Numbered from the stretch's first letter, positions 24,405-33,322 are shown. The stretch is DNA of 35,061 nucleotides from Holdemania massiliensis AP2 (GCF_000327285.1 NZ_HE998568.1:274072-309132); one strand, 5' to 3'. Numbers and translations are program-made. Notes: generated by a model not told the origin, from the letters alone.

Positions 24405-25760
24405 ATGAACCCAAAGCAACCCTTAAAAACTTATTTTGGATAGGATTCATTCCGGGAAGGGCAGGAACTGATCATTAACGCCATTCTCTCTGGAAAAGAT
24501 GCCTTGGCCATCATGCCCACCGATGCGGGAAAATCGCTTTGTTATCAAATTCCGGCGGTCATGCTTTCAGGGGCAACCATTGTGATTTCGCCGCTGATTT
24601 CCTTAATGATGGACCAGACAAAACGCTTAACGCCGCGGGAATTCGTACAGCTTACATCAACTCCTCCCTGACGCCTGCGCAAATCACAAAAGCTCTGAAC
24701 CTAGCCGCTCAGGGAACCTACAAGCTGATCTATGTTGCCCCGGAACGATTGGAAAATGAGGAATTTATTCATTTTGCCCATAAGGCTAAAATTGCCATGG
24801 TTACGGTTGACGAAGCGCATTGTATTTCTCAATGGGGACAGGATTTCCGTCCCAGTTATGTAAAATTTGTGGTATTTGTCAAACAGCGGAACGCAAAGTG
24901 ATTAAAAGTGATGGAAAATTACTGTCCGACCACCGGCTGCCTGCGCAACTTCATTTTAAGTTATTTTGGTGAACAGCACCGCAAACCCTGCGGCCATTGC
25001 GGTCATTGCGACAGCGAATACAAAACGATGGATCTGACGACACCGGCCAAGAATGTGATCTGCTGTGTCGCTGAGATGCAGGGCCGTTATGGCATCACGG
25101 CCGTCACGGGAACCTTACTGGCGCCCAGCAAGCCCCGCTCAAAGAAATCGGGGCGCAGCAGTATACCTCCTATGGCGCGCTGAAAGGCTATCCCGAAAGC
25201 TTGATCCGGACATTGATTCGGGAGTTAATCACCCGCGGTTATCTGCATCAGACCGGCGAACAGTATCCGGTTCTTCAATTAGGCGATTACACACCGCTGA
25301 AACAGGAAACTACCCGCGTTATCTTCTAATTGCGTGTCGATCCAGAACCAGGCAAACGCCCGCAGAAGAACCGGGCGAGCAGACCGAATTCGCTTTCCGG
25401 CACAAGTTATGCTTTATTTGAAGAACTGCGCCGGCTGCGCGCAAGACTTGCAAAGGAAGAGAGCCTGCCGCCCTATGTTATTTTCAGCAATAAGACGCTG
25501 ATTGAAATTAGCTGCCGGAAAATCAGAAAGCGATGTTGAATGTTGCCGGCGCGGGCGTTCACCGGATGGAGCGATATGGGAAACGCTTTCTGAATGCGAT
25601 AGCTGAATTTATCCAAGCTCATCCTAAAGTCACAAAGCGATCAGCTTCGACAACTGAAAATCGCGCACAAAAGCCTGAATTCTATTTAACGCTTGAGGAC
25701 GCTGAAAACTTTGTTTATAAAGATCATTGTTTTATCTCAGAAATCAGAGTGGATTTAATA
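24405..25760 (+). pseudogene. recQ: Decayed recQ (ATP-dependent DNA helicase) pseudogene
   Basis: Fragments in several frames match RecQ in order. From ATG 24405 the reading MNPKQPLKTYFG hits TAG at 24441-24443 where Tyr is expected, then continues DSFREGQE. The Walker A loop reads MPTDAGKS, the usual Gly replaced by Asp (24522-24524). A one-base loss near 24620 shifts frame into [15 protein letters not shown], and DEAH is at 24809-24820. Around 24870-24900 about 200 residues of the second helicase lobe are missing; the zinc domain then appears (YCPTTGCLRNF, CGHCGHC). Further frameshifts near 25140 and 25520 break the winged-helix (LKEIGAQQYTSYGALKGYPESL) and HRDC (LFEELRRLRARLAKEE; LNVAGAGVHRMERYGKRFL) regions. 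The 3' limit is approximate. It cannot make a helicase. Confidence 0.9.
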
Positions 25761-25784
25761 CTTTTTGCACTTTTAATGATACAA

Positions 25785-25822
25785 AAAAAATGCGTTTTTG
25801 AAGTTACGCATTTTTTATTTTT
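25785..25822. terminator. Terminator between the recQ remnant and the flavodoxin lipoprotein gene
   Basis: AAAAAATGCGT (25785-25795) pairs with ACGCATTTTTT (25806-25816) around a 10-nt loop, with A and T runs on both sides. It serves convergent transcription: the old recQ 3' end and the gene ending at 25897. Confidence 0.8.
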
Positions 25823-25896
25823 TCTCCTGGGCTATCTGTCACAGCCCCTTTGTTAGTTTATCCGTGGTTTATAGAATCGTTCAGCGTTTTGGGGGC

Positions 25897-26772
25897 TTAG
25901 TTGAAGTAAACCTTGTCCAGGAATGCATTCAGATCTGAACGCAGCTGCTCGATTTCTTCTCCATAGTTTTCAGACTCATTGCCTGGTGTGCGGTCATTGA
26001 CAAAGCGGCCGTAGTTCGTTGTTCCCCAGAAAGCTGAAGTATCATCATCAAAGACCTTGAAAGCGTTCATGTAGGTATCCCACTTTTCGTCTTCAATACC
26101 CACGCCGTCGCCGATATAGCCGCGTCCGCCGCCGAGGTAGCCGCAGTTCATGATCGTGAAGTAGCTCTTATCCTTTAACAAGCCTTCCAGACCGTTGGCT
26201 CCGTCCTGATACGCAAACTTCTTCGCAAAGACTTTCTCTTTATAACCTTTGACGATCGAGATTTCCGAGTCATGCCAGTTCGGATAAACAAAAATCAGAT
26301 GATCAGCCTGACTGACCAGATCCTGTTCTGCCTTGATATCCGCCGTTGGCTCACCCTGGCCATCCTTCGCATAATAGAAATCCGCGGCGGAAAGAACCGG
26401 ATTAAAGTTCATCGTGTATAAGTCGCGCATTTCGACTTCCATGCCTTTTTCTTCCATGTGTTTCATCGCTGTGCGGGCCATATCCCACAGTACGCTGTTA
26501 TGGCGCGGATCGCCGATGATAAATAAGGCTTTTTCCTTATCGCTGTCGGTGAAGCCGGCGGGTGTATAATCCTGAATGTATGCTTCCTGTACAATCGAAG
26601 CTGAAGTCACGGAATCCACCGTAGGTCCGGTAAAGCCGTCAGTGGCCGCTGTTGCTTCCGGTGTCGCGGTAACTTCCGGAGTGGTTTCCGGAGTCGGGGT
26701 TGTTTCTGGTGTCTGAGCCGCGCAGCCAGCCAGCATCAGAACCGCGGTAAAAATGAGAATCAGTTTTTTCAT
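25897..26772 (-). CDS. Exported lipoprotein with NAD(P)H-quinone-reductase-type flavodoxin fold
   Basis: A 291-residue protein. Signal peptide with lipobox LAGC near residue 17, then a low-complexity Thr/Pro/Glu linker (TPETTPTPE...) to about 50, then a flavodoxin_2-type domain (about 80-291): IIGDPRHNSVLWDMARTAM, DLYTMNFNPVLSAADFYYA, ADHLIFVYPNWHDSEISIVKGYKEKVF, and a GYLGGGRGYIGDGVG loop. This fold binds FMN or FAD and normally reduces quinones in the cytoplasm, so an outer-surface form is unusual; an electron-transfer role is inference. The ATG at 26772 is set by AGGAGG 6 nt upstream and by the signal peptide; an in-frame ORF extension to 26925 runs through non-coding repeats. It is followed by a terminator and appears monocistronic. 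Confidence 0.85.
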   Translation of the reverse strand: MKKLILIFTAVLMLAGCAAQTPETTPTPETTPEVTATPEATAATDGFTGPTVDSVTSASIVQEAYIQDYTPAGFTDSDKEKALFIIGDPRHNSVLWDMARTAMKHMEEKGMEVEMRDLYTMNFNPVLSAADFYYAKDGQGEPTADIKAEQDLVSQADHLIFVYPNWHDSEISIVKGYKEKVFAKKFAYQDGANGLEGLLKDKSYFTIMNCGYLGGGRGYIGDGVGIEDEKWDTYMNAFKVFDDDTSAFWGTTNYGRFVNDRTPGNESENYGEEIEQLRSDLNAFLDKVYFN

Positions 26773-26792
26773 GCTTTCCTCCTTGCGTTTTC

Positions 26793-26906
26793 CGAGTTTT
26801 GTGAGCAGGATCGTCCAAAAGCTCAGTTTCCGAGTTTTATGAGCAGGAAAAACTAAAAGCTCAGTTTTCGAGTTTAGCGAGCAAGAAAGAACTAAAGCTC
26901 CGCCGG
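26793..26906 (-). repeat. Three tandem 38-bp hairpin-forming repeats in the lipoprotein leader
   Basis: Units start at 26793, 26831 and 26869, exactly 38 nt apart. On the plus strand each reads CGAGTTT.., a 14-nt loop containing GAGCA, then ..AAAGCTC. In each unit GAG pairs with CTC, and five neighbouring bases pair as TTTTG/CAAAA, TTTTA/TAAAA and TTTAG/CTAAA respectively, so the helix is kept by compensating changes; one extra G is bulged. The period is not a multiple of three, arguing against coding. The block lies between a strong promoter and the ribosome site, so it would be transcribed as three successive stem-loops. Confidence 0.75.
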
Positions 26907-26955
26907 AATATCCGGCTTCCGGCATCTATTGTAGCATAATTTCCAGCAATGTCAA
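26902..26955 (-). promoter_or_regulatory. Promoter and first leader hairpin of the flavodoxin lipoprotein gene
   Basis: On the minus strand a perfect -35 TTGACA (26950-26955), 16-nt spacer and extended -10 TGC-TACAAT (26928-26933) predict a start near 26921. The leader then begins with a perfect GCCGGA/TCCGGC hairpin (26902-26916) and continues into the tandem repeats, giving a structured leader of about 150 nt. Confidence 0.8.
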
Positions 26956-26971
26956 AGCGCTCACAAAGCAG

Positions 26972-26995
26972 AAAACCGGCATTTCTGCCGGTTTT
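26972..26995 (-). terminator. Terminator after uvrB
   Basis: A perfect 10-bp stem, AAAACCGGCA (26972-26981) with TGCCGGTTTT (26986-26995), 4-nt loop, located 18 nt past the uvrB stop; the minus strand continues with a T-rich stretch. Confidence 0.85.
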
Positions 26996-27012
26996 GATCA
27001 AAATTCACAGTT

Positions 27013-28992
27013 TTACAGAGAAGCTCTGAGTTCCAAAAGCATATCGCGCAGTTCGGCAGCCCGCTCGAAATCGAGCACCCGCGCCGCGTCCTTCATCTCC
27101 TTTTCAAGATTGTCGATCAGCTTCTGTTGTTCCTTCTTGCCCAGTTTGGACTTCTTCTTCATGTAGCGAGCCGCCATTTCCTGCGTTTCCTTGCCATGAA
27201 TGGCCTCGCCGATCTCCTTGACAATCGTCGTCGGAGTGATGCCGTGTTCTTCATTGTAAGCGATCTGAATCGCGCGGCGGCGGTTGGTTTCCTCAATCGC
27301 CTTCTTCATGGAATCCGTCATCTTGTCCCCATACATGATGACCCGGCCATGGGCATTTCGGGCAGCTCGGCCGATCGTCTGGATCAGTGAACGTTCCGAA
27401 CGCAGGAAGCCTTCCTTATCGGCATCCAGAATCGCAACCAGCGATACCTCCGGAATATCAATGCCTTCCCGCAGCAGGTTAATGCCGACCAAAACGTCAT
27501 ACTTGCCCCGGCGCAGATCGCGGATCGTTTCCGTCCGCTCCAGCGTCAGGGTTTCATGATGCAGATAGGCGACCTTCAGATCATTCTTCTTCAGATAATC
27601 CGTCAGATCCTCCGCCATCTTGACCGTCAGCGTCGTAATCAGGACGCGTTCGTTCTTTGTGATGCACTGTCGGATTTCATCCAACAGATCATCGATCTGT
27701 CCGTGCGTGGGCCGCACGGTGATTTCCGGATCCAAAAGACCGGTCGGACGGATAATCTGTTCCACCACTTCGCCATGAACCTTATCCAGTTCGTAGTTGC
27801 CCGGCGTCGCGGAAACATAAATTGCCTGATTGACCAGCGTTTCAAATTCTTCAAAACGCATCGGCCGGTTGTCCAGCGCACTCGGCAGCCGGAAACCGTA
27901 TTCCACCAGCGTTTCCTTACGCGCCCGGTCGCCGTTGTACATTCCGCGGATCTGCGGCAGCGATACGTGCGATTCATCAACGACCAACAGGAAATCCTTA
28001 GGGAAATAATCGAACAGATTCCACGGACGCTGCCCCGCCGGACGGCCGTCGATATGCGAAGAGTAGTTCTCGATGCCCGGACAGACGCCGAATTCCCGCA
28101 GAGCTTCCAAATCGTAGCGGCAGCGTTGTTCCAGACGCTGCTTTTCAACAAGCTTGCCCTGCCGGTCCAGTTCAGACAAGCGCTGTTCCAGTTCTTCCTC
28201 AATTTCCTGACAGGCGCGTTCGATCTGATCTTTCGGCCGGGCATAACCGGAAGCTGGGAAAACATTATAAACCGTATAGGCGTTCTGCAGCTTGCCGGTC
28301 AGAGGATCGACTTCACAGATCCGTTCGATCTCATCGTCAAACATTTCAATCCGAAGCATGAAGGTATCGGTATGCCCCATGCTGACTTCAATCGTATCGC
28401 CGCGCACACGGAACGTTCCTCGTGCCCGATCCATATCATTGCGCTTGTATTGCCGGTCCACCAGCTTGCGCAGAAGGTCGTTGCGGTCAATATGCTCGCC
28501 GACGCGGATCGTAAAGAACATGTCGCGGTATTGGTTTGGATCGGAGGACGCATAAATACAGGCGACCGAAGCGACGATGATCGTGTCGCGCCGTTCCAGC
28601 ACGGAGTTGACCGCGGCCATCCGAAGCATGTCCAGCTCATCGTTGGTCATCGCATTCTTTTCAATATAAGTATCCGTCTTCGGCATGTAGGCTTCCGGCT
28701 GATAGTAATCAAAATTGGATACGAAATATTCCACGCGGTTATGCGGAAACAGTTCCTTGAATTCGGAATACAGCTGACCGGCCAGCGTCTTGTTGTGGGC
28801 AAAAACCAGCGTCGGACGATTCACCCGTTCGATCACATTGCCGATCGTAAACGTCTTGCCGGTACCGGTAGCTCCCAGCAGAACCTGTTCTTTTTTGCCT
28901 TCCTGCAATCCCGCGACCAGCTTATCGATCGCCCCCGGCTGATCTCCGGTTGGCTTGTATTTAGAAACTAACTGAAAATGTTCATTCGCCAT
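27013..28992 (-). CDS. uvrB: Excinuclease ABC subunit B
   Basis: A 659-residue UvrB, the damage-verifying helicase-like subunit of nucleotide excision repair. Walker A GATGTGKT is at 40-47, the beta-hairpin that clamps DNA at [19 protein letters not shown], motif VI at QTIGRAARN, and the C-terminal UVR motif ([24 protein letters not shown]) that recruits UvrC is intact. Length matches the family (about 660). It overlaps the upstream protease gene by 11 nt and has only a weak ribosome site, so it is translated by coupling. uvrA, often next in Bacillus, is not downstream; a terminator follows instead. Confidence 0.98.
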   Translation of the reverse strand: MANEHFQLVSKYKPTGDQPGAIDKLVAGLQEGKKEQVLLGATGTGKTFTIGNVIERVNRPTLVFAHNKTLAGQLYSEFKELFPHNRVEYFVSNFDYYQPEAYMPKTDTYIEKNAMTNDELDMLRMAAVNSVLERRDTIIVASVACIYASSDPNQYRDMFFTIRVGEHIDRNDLLRKLVDRQYKRNDMDRARGTFRVRGDTIEVSMGHTDTFMLRIEMFDDEIERICEVDPLTGKLQNAYTVYNVFPASGYARPKDQIERACQEIEEELEQRLSELDRQGKLVEKQRLEQRCRYDLEALREFGVCPGIENYSSHIDGRPAGQRPWNLFDYFPKDFLLVVDESHVSLPQIRGMYNGDRARKETLVEYGFRLPSALDNRPMRFEEFETLVNQAIYVSATPGNYELDKVHGEVVEQIIRPTGLLDPEITVRPTHGQIDDLLDEIRQCITKNERVLITTLTVKMAEDLTDYLKKNDLKVAYLHHETLTLERTETIRDLRRGKYDVLVGINLLREGIDIPEVSLVAILDADKEGFLRSERSLIQTIGRAARNAHGRVIMYGDKMTDSMKKAIEETNRRRAIQIAYNEEHGITPTTIVKEIGEAIHGKETQEMAARYMKKKSKLGKKEQQKLIDNLEKEMKDAARVLDFERAAELRDMLLELRASL

Positions 28993-30499
28993 GGAGAATA
29001 CTCACCGCCTTCTGCAGCTGATTATCAACGCTCTTATCCATCGACCAGCTGTACCGAACAGCGGAAACCAGCGACTGCAGCGTCGGGGCGTCCAGCTCAC
29101 CGCTGGCTTCCAAATTGTGTTCAGATTGGTACTGCCGCAGCGCCTGAGTTGTAGAAACATCCAGATATCCATCTGTACGCTTTACCGCATACCCCAGAAA
29201 ACTCAGCGCTTTCTGGGCCGAAGCCACATGCTCGCTGACCTGATCCTGAACATAACGTTCTGTTTCCTCCAGCATGAATGAGGACGCGGTAGTCTGCATA
29301 ACCGGCGGCAGTTCCACAATCTCATCCGGCGTAATGCCTATCCCGTTAATCCATTCCTCATTCGGCGACAGCCAGCGGGAATTCGTGTATTTCAGAACCG
29401 AACCATCCGCAAACGGGCGCTGCACCTGCACGCTGCCCTTGCCATAGCTCTGCGTGCCGACGAGCGTCACATCCTCACGCTGTTCCTTTAACGCCAGGGT
29501 CAGGACTTCTGAAGCACTGGCCGTATCGCCGTTTATCAGAATGACGATTCCCTGAATATTTTCAAGCTGACCGGCGGTCGTATGACTCTCCACGCGCCGG
29601 CCATCCTTATATTCCTGCGTCATGATCAGCGTATCTTCCGGCAGAAACAAGCTCGAAACACTGACCAAAGCATCCAGATATCCGCCGCCGTTATCGCGCA
29701 GATCCAGAATCAAATGCTGCAATCCCTGCTCGCTCATCATCTTTAAATAGCGTTCGCATTCCATGCCGGTCGTCGATCCGAAGGAGATAATCTCCAGATA
29801 TCCCAGCGTATCGTCCAGCATTTCGCCATAAACCGTATTGTTGACTTCGCCGCGGATGATTTTCATCGTGACCGGCTCGTTGTTGCGCAAAACCTCCAGC
29901 TCGACCTCAGTCCCGGCTTCCCCGCGGACTAAATCGGCGACTTCATCGCTGGGCAAATCGGTCAGCACCTGACCATCTGCCTTCAAAAGAATATCGCCGA
30001 CCTGAACGCCAGCCTGATATGCCGGGGAATCAACAAAGACGCGGGTCACAATTTTGGGACCGGAAGCGTTGTACTGAATTCCAATTCCGACGAAGTTGTT
30101 GTCAATCGCGGTCGAAAACGCCAGCGTCTGTTCCGCCGACATATACGTCGTATGCGGATCCAGCGCCGAACTGCTCATGCCGTAGAGAGCGCTGTCGATC
30201 AGATCCTGTTCGAGATTTTCATCATCCTTGCCGAAATACCATTCATTTTTCATAATACTGTAAATGGAGTCCAGCTTTCCCTGGGCAAACTTGCCGGTAT
30301 TGGCGGGACTGCCGACTCCGGAAGAAGAAGAAACGGGATGCAGAGTACCGCCTAACAAAAAGCCGACGATAAAAACGACCGCCAGCGAAGCGATCATCAA
30401 CGCGCTCACCTGCCGCCGGCGCTGACGCTGGCGCATCTCATCCGGCCACAGATGGCGCTCTAATTTAATTTTAACTGTTTTCTTTTCATTTTCACTCAT
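28982..30499 (-). CDS. S41 C-terminal processing peptidase (CtpA/CtpB family)
   Basis: A 505-residue membrane-anchored serine protease. A cytoplasmic Arg/Lys-rich stretch precedes one membrane helix (about 32-52); PDZ at about 130-215 ([15 protein letters not shown] type: [18 protein letters not shown]); S41 core with the nucleophile in NGDTASASE (about 324-331) and catalytic Lys in YGKGSVQ (about 354); and a C-terminal peptidoglycan-binding_1 domain (QKALSFLGY to LQSLVSAVR). Bacillus CtpB has the same order and lies near ftsEX. The ATG at 30499 is preferred over GTG 30508 because GAGGTG lies 6 nt before it. It forms an operon with uvrB. Substrates are unknown. Confidence 0.92.
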   Translation of the reverse strand: MSENEKKTVKIKLERHLWPDEMRQRQRRRQVSALMIASLAVVFIVGFLLGGTLHPVSSSSGVGSPANTGKFAQGKLDSIYSIMKNEWYFGKDDENLEQDLIDSALYGMSSSALDPHTTYMSAEQTLAFSTAIDNNFVGIGIQYNASGPKIVTRVFVDSPAYQAGVQVGDILLKADGQVLTDLPSDEVADLVRGEAGTEVELEVLRNNEPVTMKIIRGEVNNTVYGEMLDDTLGYLEIISFGSTTGMECERYLKMMSEQGLQHLILDLRDNGGGYLDALVSVSSLFLPEDTLIMTQEYKDGRRVESHTTAGQLENIQGIVILINGDTASASEVLTLALKEQREDVTLVGTQSYGKGSVQVQRPFADGSVLKYTNSRWLSPNEEWINGIGITPDEIVELPPVMQTTASSFMLEETERYVQDQVSEHVASAQKALSFLGYAVKRTDGYLDVSTTQALRQYQSEHNLEASGELDAPTLQSLVSAVRYSWSMDKSVDNQLQKAVSILHGE

Positions 30500-30618
30500 T
30501 CGGGTCACCTCAGTTTTTTTATTTTACCACAGTTCTGCCTGCGGGCCTGACCTCTCTGTTATTTTGAACAGATTTTCATCTTCTAAGCATAAATTGGCTT
30601 TAACTTTTTTCAAGTTCC

Positions 30619-30647
30619 AGTATAGCATAAACGCCGCAGCTTGAAAA
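30619..30647 (-). promoter_or_regulatory. Promoter of the ctp-uvrB operon
   Basis: On the minus strand, -35 TTTTCA (30642-30647), 17-nt spacer, extended -10 TGC-TATACT (30619-30624). The predicted leader is about 110 nt. Apart from this and the terminator near 30730, the gap 30500-30799 shows nothing else I can support. Confidence 0.6.
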
Positions 30648-30729
30648 GCACAAGGCCCCGACCCGGCCGTATTGAAGGAATAAGCTTCGGCTGGATCAGA
30701 CAAGCTTGCTTCATGCGGTCCTCCTGATT

Positions 30730-30766
30730 AAACAAGGACGCCTGCGCTTTGTTCAACGTCCTGTTT
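30730..30766 (-). terminator. Probable terminator after the diguanylate cyclase gene
   Basis: AAAC plus AGGACG (30730-30740) pairs with CGTCCT plus GTTT (30757-30766) with one bulge and a 16-nt loop. The minus-strand tail is only moderately T-rich, so efficiency is uncertain. Confidence 0.5.
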
Positions 30767-30799
30767 GCAAAAAAGCGGCATCCCGGACGAACCCACTTC

Positions 30800-32224
30800 T
30801 TACAGATTTTCTTCCTCCGGCGCAGCCGGGATCAGACAGATTTGATTTTTGCCTTTTTGCTTAGCCTGATACAAAGCCTGATCGGCCCGCTTCAATACCG
30901 CTTCATAATCACGTTCCTGAGGTGAAACCATCACGATGCCGACACTGATATGCACGGTTGTCTGCTGATCAATCCGCGTCAGAAACCGCTGCGCAATATC
31001 CCGGGCTTCCTGTTCCTGCTTCAGATTATTCAGCCAGACCGTAAACTCATCGCCGCCGTAGCGGCTGACAATATCATGACTGCGGACACTTTCGCGTAAA
31101 ACCCGGCTGACGCTGATCAGCACGCGGTCGCCTTCATCGTGTCCGTAATGATCGTTAATCGTCTTGAAGTCATCGACGTCAATGAACAGACAGGCACACA
31201 GCGTATGGCGGTTCTCTTTTAAGATGCGGGATGCCTGCCGCTGTGCCATCAATCGGGTATAGACGCCGGTCAGCGGATCTTTCTGCGCTTCCCTGACCCG
31301 CCGCTGAAAATACAGAATCAAATAAACTCCCGTGGCCGCCAGCAGAATGACGATCAGCAAGATCGCGGCAAGCACGCCGAAGGCGCTGGCGCTCATTTCC
31401 TGCAGGATTTTCTCATGCGCATCCATCACCACCAGCGAACAGATATACCAATCCTGAATTCCTACCGGTTCATAGTAAAGCAGCCGCAGCTGGCCGCCAT
31501 TGTAATAAGTCAGCGTGCCGCTGTTGCCGGCCAGAACTTCACTGCGCATCTGTTCCACAAGATCATCCGATTTCAGCTTCATCGTTTCCAACATTTCATA
31601 AATAGTTGCGTAGCGTTCCATCCCCGCATAAGAGGAGATGAGTTGCCCCTGCGGAGTGAAGACCAGCGTCGCCTTGGCCTTGGGATTGGCGTAATTGTTA
31701 AGTGAAGCGCCCAGAGCCGTGGTTGTAATCTCAGCGCAAACCGCTCCCTGGACTTCTCCCTGGCGGATCATCGGTACGGTCAGCACGATGCTGTCCTCTC
31801 CCTCCGGCGTCGTCAGAGGCCCGGAAATTGTCGTTTTCCGCTGCATTGCCGCCTGAAAATATTCACGATTGCTGATATCCATGACCGCCTGCTTCGCATA
31901 CGTCAAATTTCCCCGCGCATCCGCAACGCCAAAGCGCATTCCGTCCACGCTCTCCCAATTCAGGATCTTCTGCCAGTTTTCCTGTCCTTCCGCGTCCGGA
32001 ACATCGCTGATTTCAGCGATCGTTTCCAGCCAGTACAGCCGATTTTGAATGATTTGATCGAAATATAATTTATCGGACTGAGTGGTTACGACAAGATTGT
32101 TCACCGCCTGCGTAAATAATTTTTCCTGCAGGCTCTGATAAAAAATTCCCATGACTCCCAACAGTGCCGCAATGAGAAGCCCGGCCGCCAAGATGCCGGA
32201 AACCGGATATTCCTTCTTGTTCAT
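30800..32224 (-). CDS. Membrane-bound diguanylate cyclase with Cache-type sensor
   Basis: A 474-residue c-di-GMP synthase. Helix 1 at about 10-30, an extracytoplasmic double-Cache-like ligand domain (about 35-280, with QSDKLYFDQIIQNRLYWLETIAEI and the strand pattern VLTVPMIRQGEVQGAVCAEI), a second helix at about 283-309, and a cytoplasmic GGDEF domain. The active site is an exact GGDEF (390-394) in RYGGDEF, and the inhibitory I-site RSHD (381-384) is five residues upstream, so the enzyme should be active and product-inhibited. No EAL or HD-GYP partner is nearby. GAGG precedes the ATG. The gene is divergent from the dehydrogenase homologue and separates ctp-uvrB from the M23-ftsX genes. Confidence 0.93.
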   Translation of the reverse strand: MNKKEYPVSGILAAGLLIAALLGVMGIFYQSLQEKLFTQAVNNLVVTTQSDKLYFDQIIQNRLYWLETIAEISDVPDAEGQENWQKILNWESVDGMRFGVADARGNLTYAKQAVMDISNREYFQAAMQRKTTISGPLTTPEGEDSIVLTVPMIRQGEVQGAVCAEITTTALGASLNNYANPKAKATLVFTPQGQLISSYAGMERYATIYEMLETMKLKSDDLVEQMRSEVLAGNSGTLTYYNGGQLRLLYYEPVGIQDWYICSLVVMDAHEKILQEMSASAFGVLAAILLIVILLAATGVYLILYFQRRVREAQKDPLTGVYTRLMAQRQASRILKENRHTLCACLFIDVDDFKTINDHYGHDEGDRVLISVSRVLRESVRSHDIVSRYGGDEFTVWLNNLKQEQEARDIAQRFLTRIDQQTTVHISVGIVMVSPQERDYEAVLKRADQALYQAKQKGKNQICLIPAAPEEENL

Positions 32225-32259
32225 AACGTTCCTCTTTTCCTGCCGCTGACATTATCTTA

Positions 32260-32293
32260 ATCTTACCATTTCCTAACCGCGGATTCAATCCGC
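32260..32293 (-). promoter_or_regulatory. Promoter of the diguanylate cyclase gene with overlapping dyad
   Basis: On the minus strand, -35 TTGAAT (32283-32288), 17-nt spacer, -10 TAAGAT (32260-32265) preceded by TGG. A perfect dyad, GCGGATT-C-AATCCGC (32279-32293), covers the -35 and is not followed by a T run, so it looks like an operator rather than a terminator. Confidence 0.5.
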
Positions 32294-32334
32294 TTCGGCA
32301 AGGATTGTGAACAACTGAACTTATCGTATTTTCC

Positions 32335-32369
32335 CCTGCCGCGGCAGGACAGGGATTGTATGCTATAAT
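32335..32369 (+). promoter_or_regulatory. Promoter of the dehydrogenase homologue with palindrome
   Basis: An extended -10, TGC-TATAAT (32364-32369), lies 12 nt before AGGAGG. The -35 position (32341-32346) has no consensus match and falls inside the perfect 14-bp palindrome CCTGCCGCGGCAGG (32335-32348), a candidate regulator site. Confidence 0.5.
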
Positions 32370-32391
32370 AAAAGAAAACAGGAGGAATTTT

Positions 32392-33306
32392 ATGTTTAAA
32401 AAATGTGTCATCCTGGAACCGGTCGGGATGAATGAGAATGCCCGGCTGCGGGTTAACGATCTGGCTGAAACAGTCATTGAGTATCCGGATTCGCCGGGGG
32501 ATGAGGATGAAATCATCCGGCGGATCGGCGATGCGGACTGTCTGCTGGTGAGTTGGAAAACGAATGTCGGCGCTTCGGTGCTGAAAGCCTGCCGCCAGCT
32601 TCGCTACATTGGAATGTGCTGCAGTCTGTACTCGGAAGCCAGTGCCAACGTCGATATCGCAGCCGCGCGAGAACTGGGCATCACTGTTACCGGCATCCGT
32701 GATTATGGGGATGAAGGCGTCGTCGAATATGTCCTGTATGAACTGATCGGCTTCCTCAATGGTTACCGGCAGCCATCCTTCAGACCCATTCCGCTGGAGC
32801 TGACGGATTTGAAGGTTGGAATTCTCGGCATGGGTACGACCGGCCAGATTATTGCCCGGGGTTTGATGCACTTTGGTTCAAAGATCCAATATTACAGTCG
32901 GACCCGCAAACCTGAACAGGAAGCACAGGGCATGGTTTATCAGCCGCTGGACAGCCTGCTTGAGCACAACGACGTCATCTGCGAATGTTTGAATAAAAAT
33001 GCCATTGTCATGGGATGGGAACAGTTTCAGCGGCTGGGCGATCACAAAATCGTGTTCAACACATCGATCGGTCCGGGACATGATCCTGAAGCTTTGAAGC
33101 GGTGGCTGGCTTTGCCAGACACGCATTTCTTCTGCGACAGTGAACGGGCATTAGGCGATCTGACGCTGCTCGATCATCCGCGGGTGCGGTGTTTAAGAAC
33201 CTCTGCCGGCAATTCCGTACAGTGCATCGAACGGCTGGGGCAGAAGGTCTTAGCCAACATGGAGAATTTTCTGCAAGCTCAGTCCGACGAACATTCGGTT
33301 CAATAA
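32392..33306 (+). CDS. D-2-hydroxyacid dehydrogenase homologue, atypical active site
   Basis: A 304-residue protein with the two-domain fold of NAD-dependent D-2-hydroxyacid dehydrogenases: a catalytic/lid domain (DADCLLVSWKTNVGASVLKAC, LRYIGMCCS) and a Rossmann domain with GILGMGTTGQ (GxGxxG) near residue 145. The usual active-site Arg (NxxRG) is replaced: the strand reads NTSIGPGHD. The His normally in TPHxGG is replaced by Ser (RTSAGNS), and the Glu of the DVFxxEP loop is not recognisable. Hence substrate oxidation by the standard mechanism is doubtful; cofactor binding remains likely. The ATG at 32392 follows AGGAGG by 6 nt. A terminator follows. Role unknown. Confidence 0.75.
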   Translation: MFKKCVILEPVGMNENARLRVNDLAETVIEYPDSPGDEDEIIRRIGDADCLLVSWKTNVGASVLKACRQLRYIGMCCSLYSEASANVDIAAARELGITVTGIRDYGDEGVVEYVLYELIGFLNGYRQPSFRPIPLELTDLKVGILGMGTTGQIIARGLMHFGSKIQYYSRTRKPEQEAQGMVYQPLDSLLEHNDVICECLNKNAIVMGWEQFQRLGDHKIVFNTSIGPGHDPEALKRWLALPDTHFFCDSERALGDLTLLDHPRVRCLRTSAGNSVQCIERLGQKVLANMENFLQAQSDEHSVQ

Positions 33307-33322
33307 CGCGAAGTCAAGAAAA

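Noticed and set aside
24539-25539. Several short genes for independent small proteins
   Set aside because: Their products are successive pieces of one RecQ in changing frames, so they are annotated as one pseudogene.
25575-25590. A cre-like sequence (AAACGCTTTC) in the recQ remnant
   Set aside because: It lies in former HRDC coding sequence, far from any promoter, and matches the consensus only partly.
26793-26906. CRISPR array
   Set aside because: The units are contiguous tandem copies without unique spacers and with variable repeat sequence; no cas genes are near.
26773-26925. In-frame N-terminal extension of the flavodoxin lipoprotein
   Set aside because: The extension would translate the 38-bp repeats, whose period is not a multiple of three, and would bury the signal peptide; the ATG at 26772 has its own strong ribosome site.
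27556-28971. A 471-codon open frame on the plus strand antisense to uvrB
   Set aside because: It runs opposite to a perfectly conserved uvrB, has no ribosome site or recognisable domain, and reflects codon bias of the real gene.
30655-30720. Two AAGCTT sites flanking a short stretch, as a possible mobile-element scar
   Set aside because: No inverted repeats, target duplication or transposase remnant; the six-base match is expected by chance.
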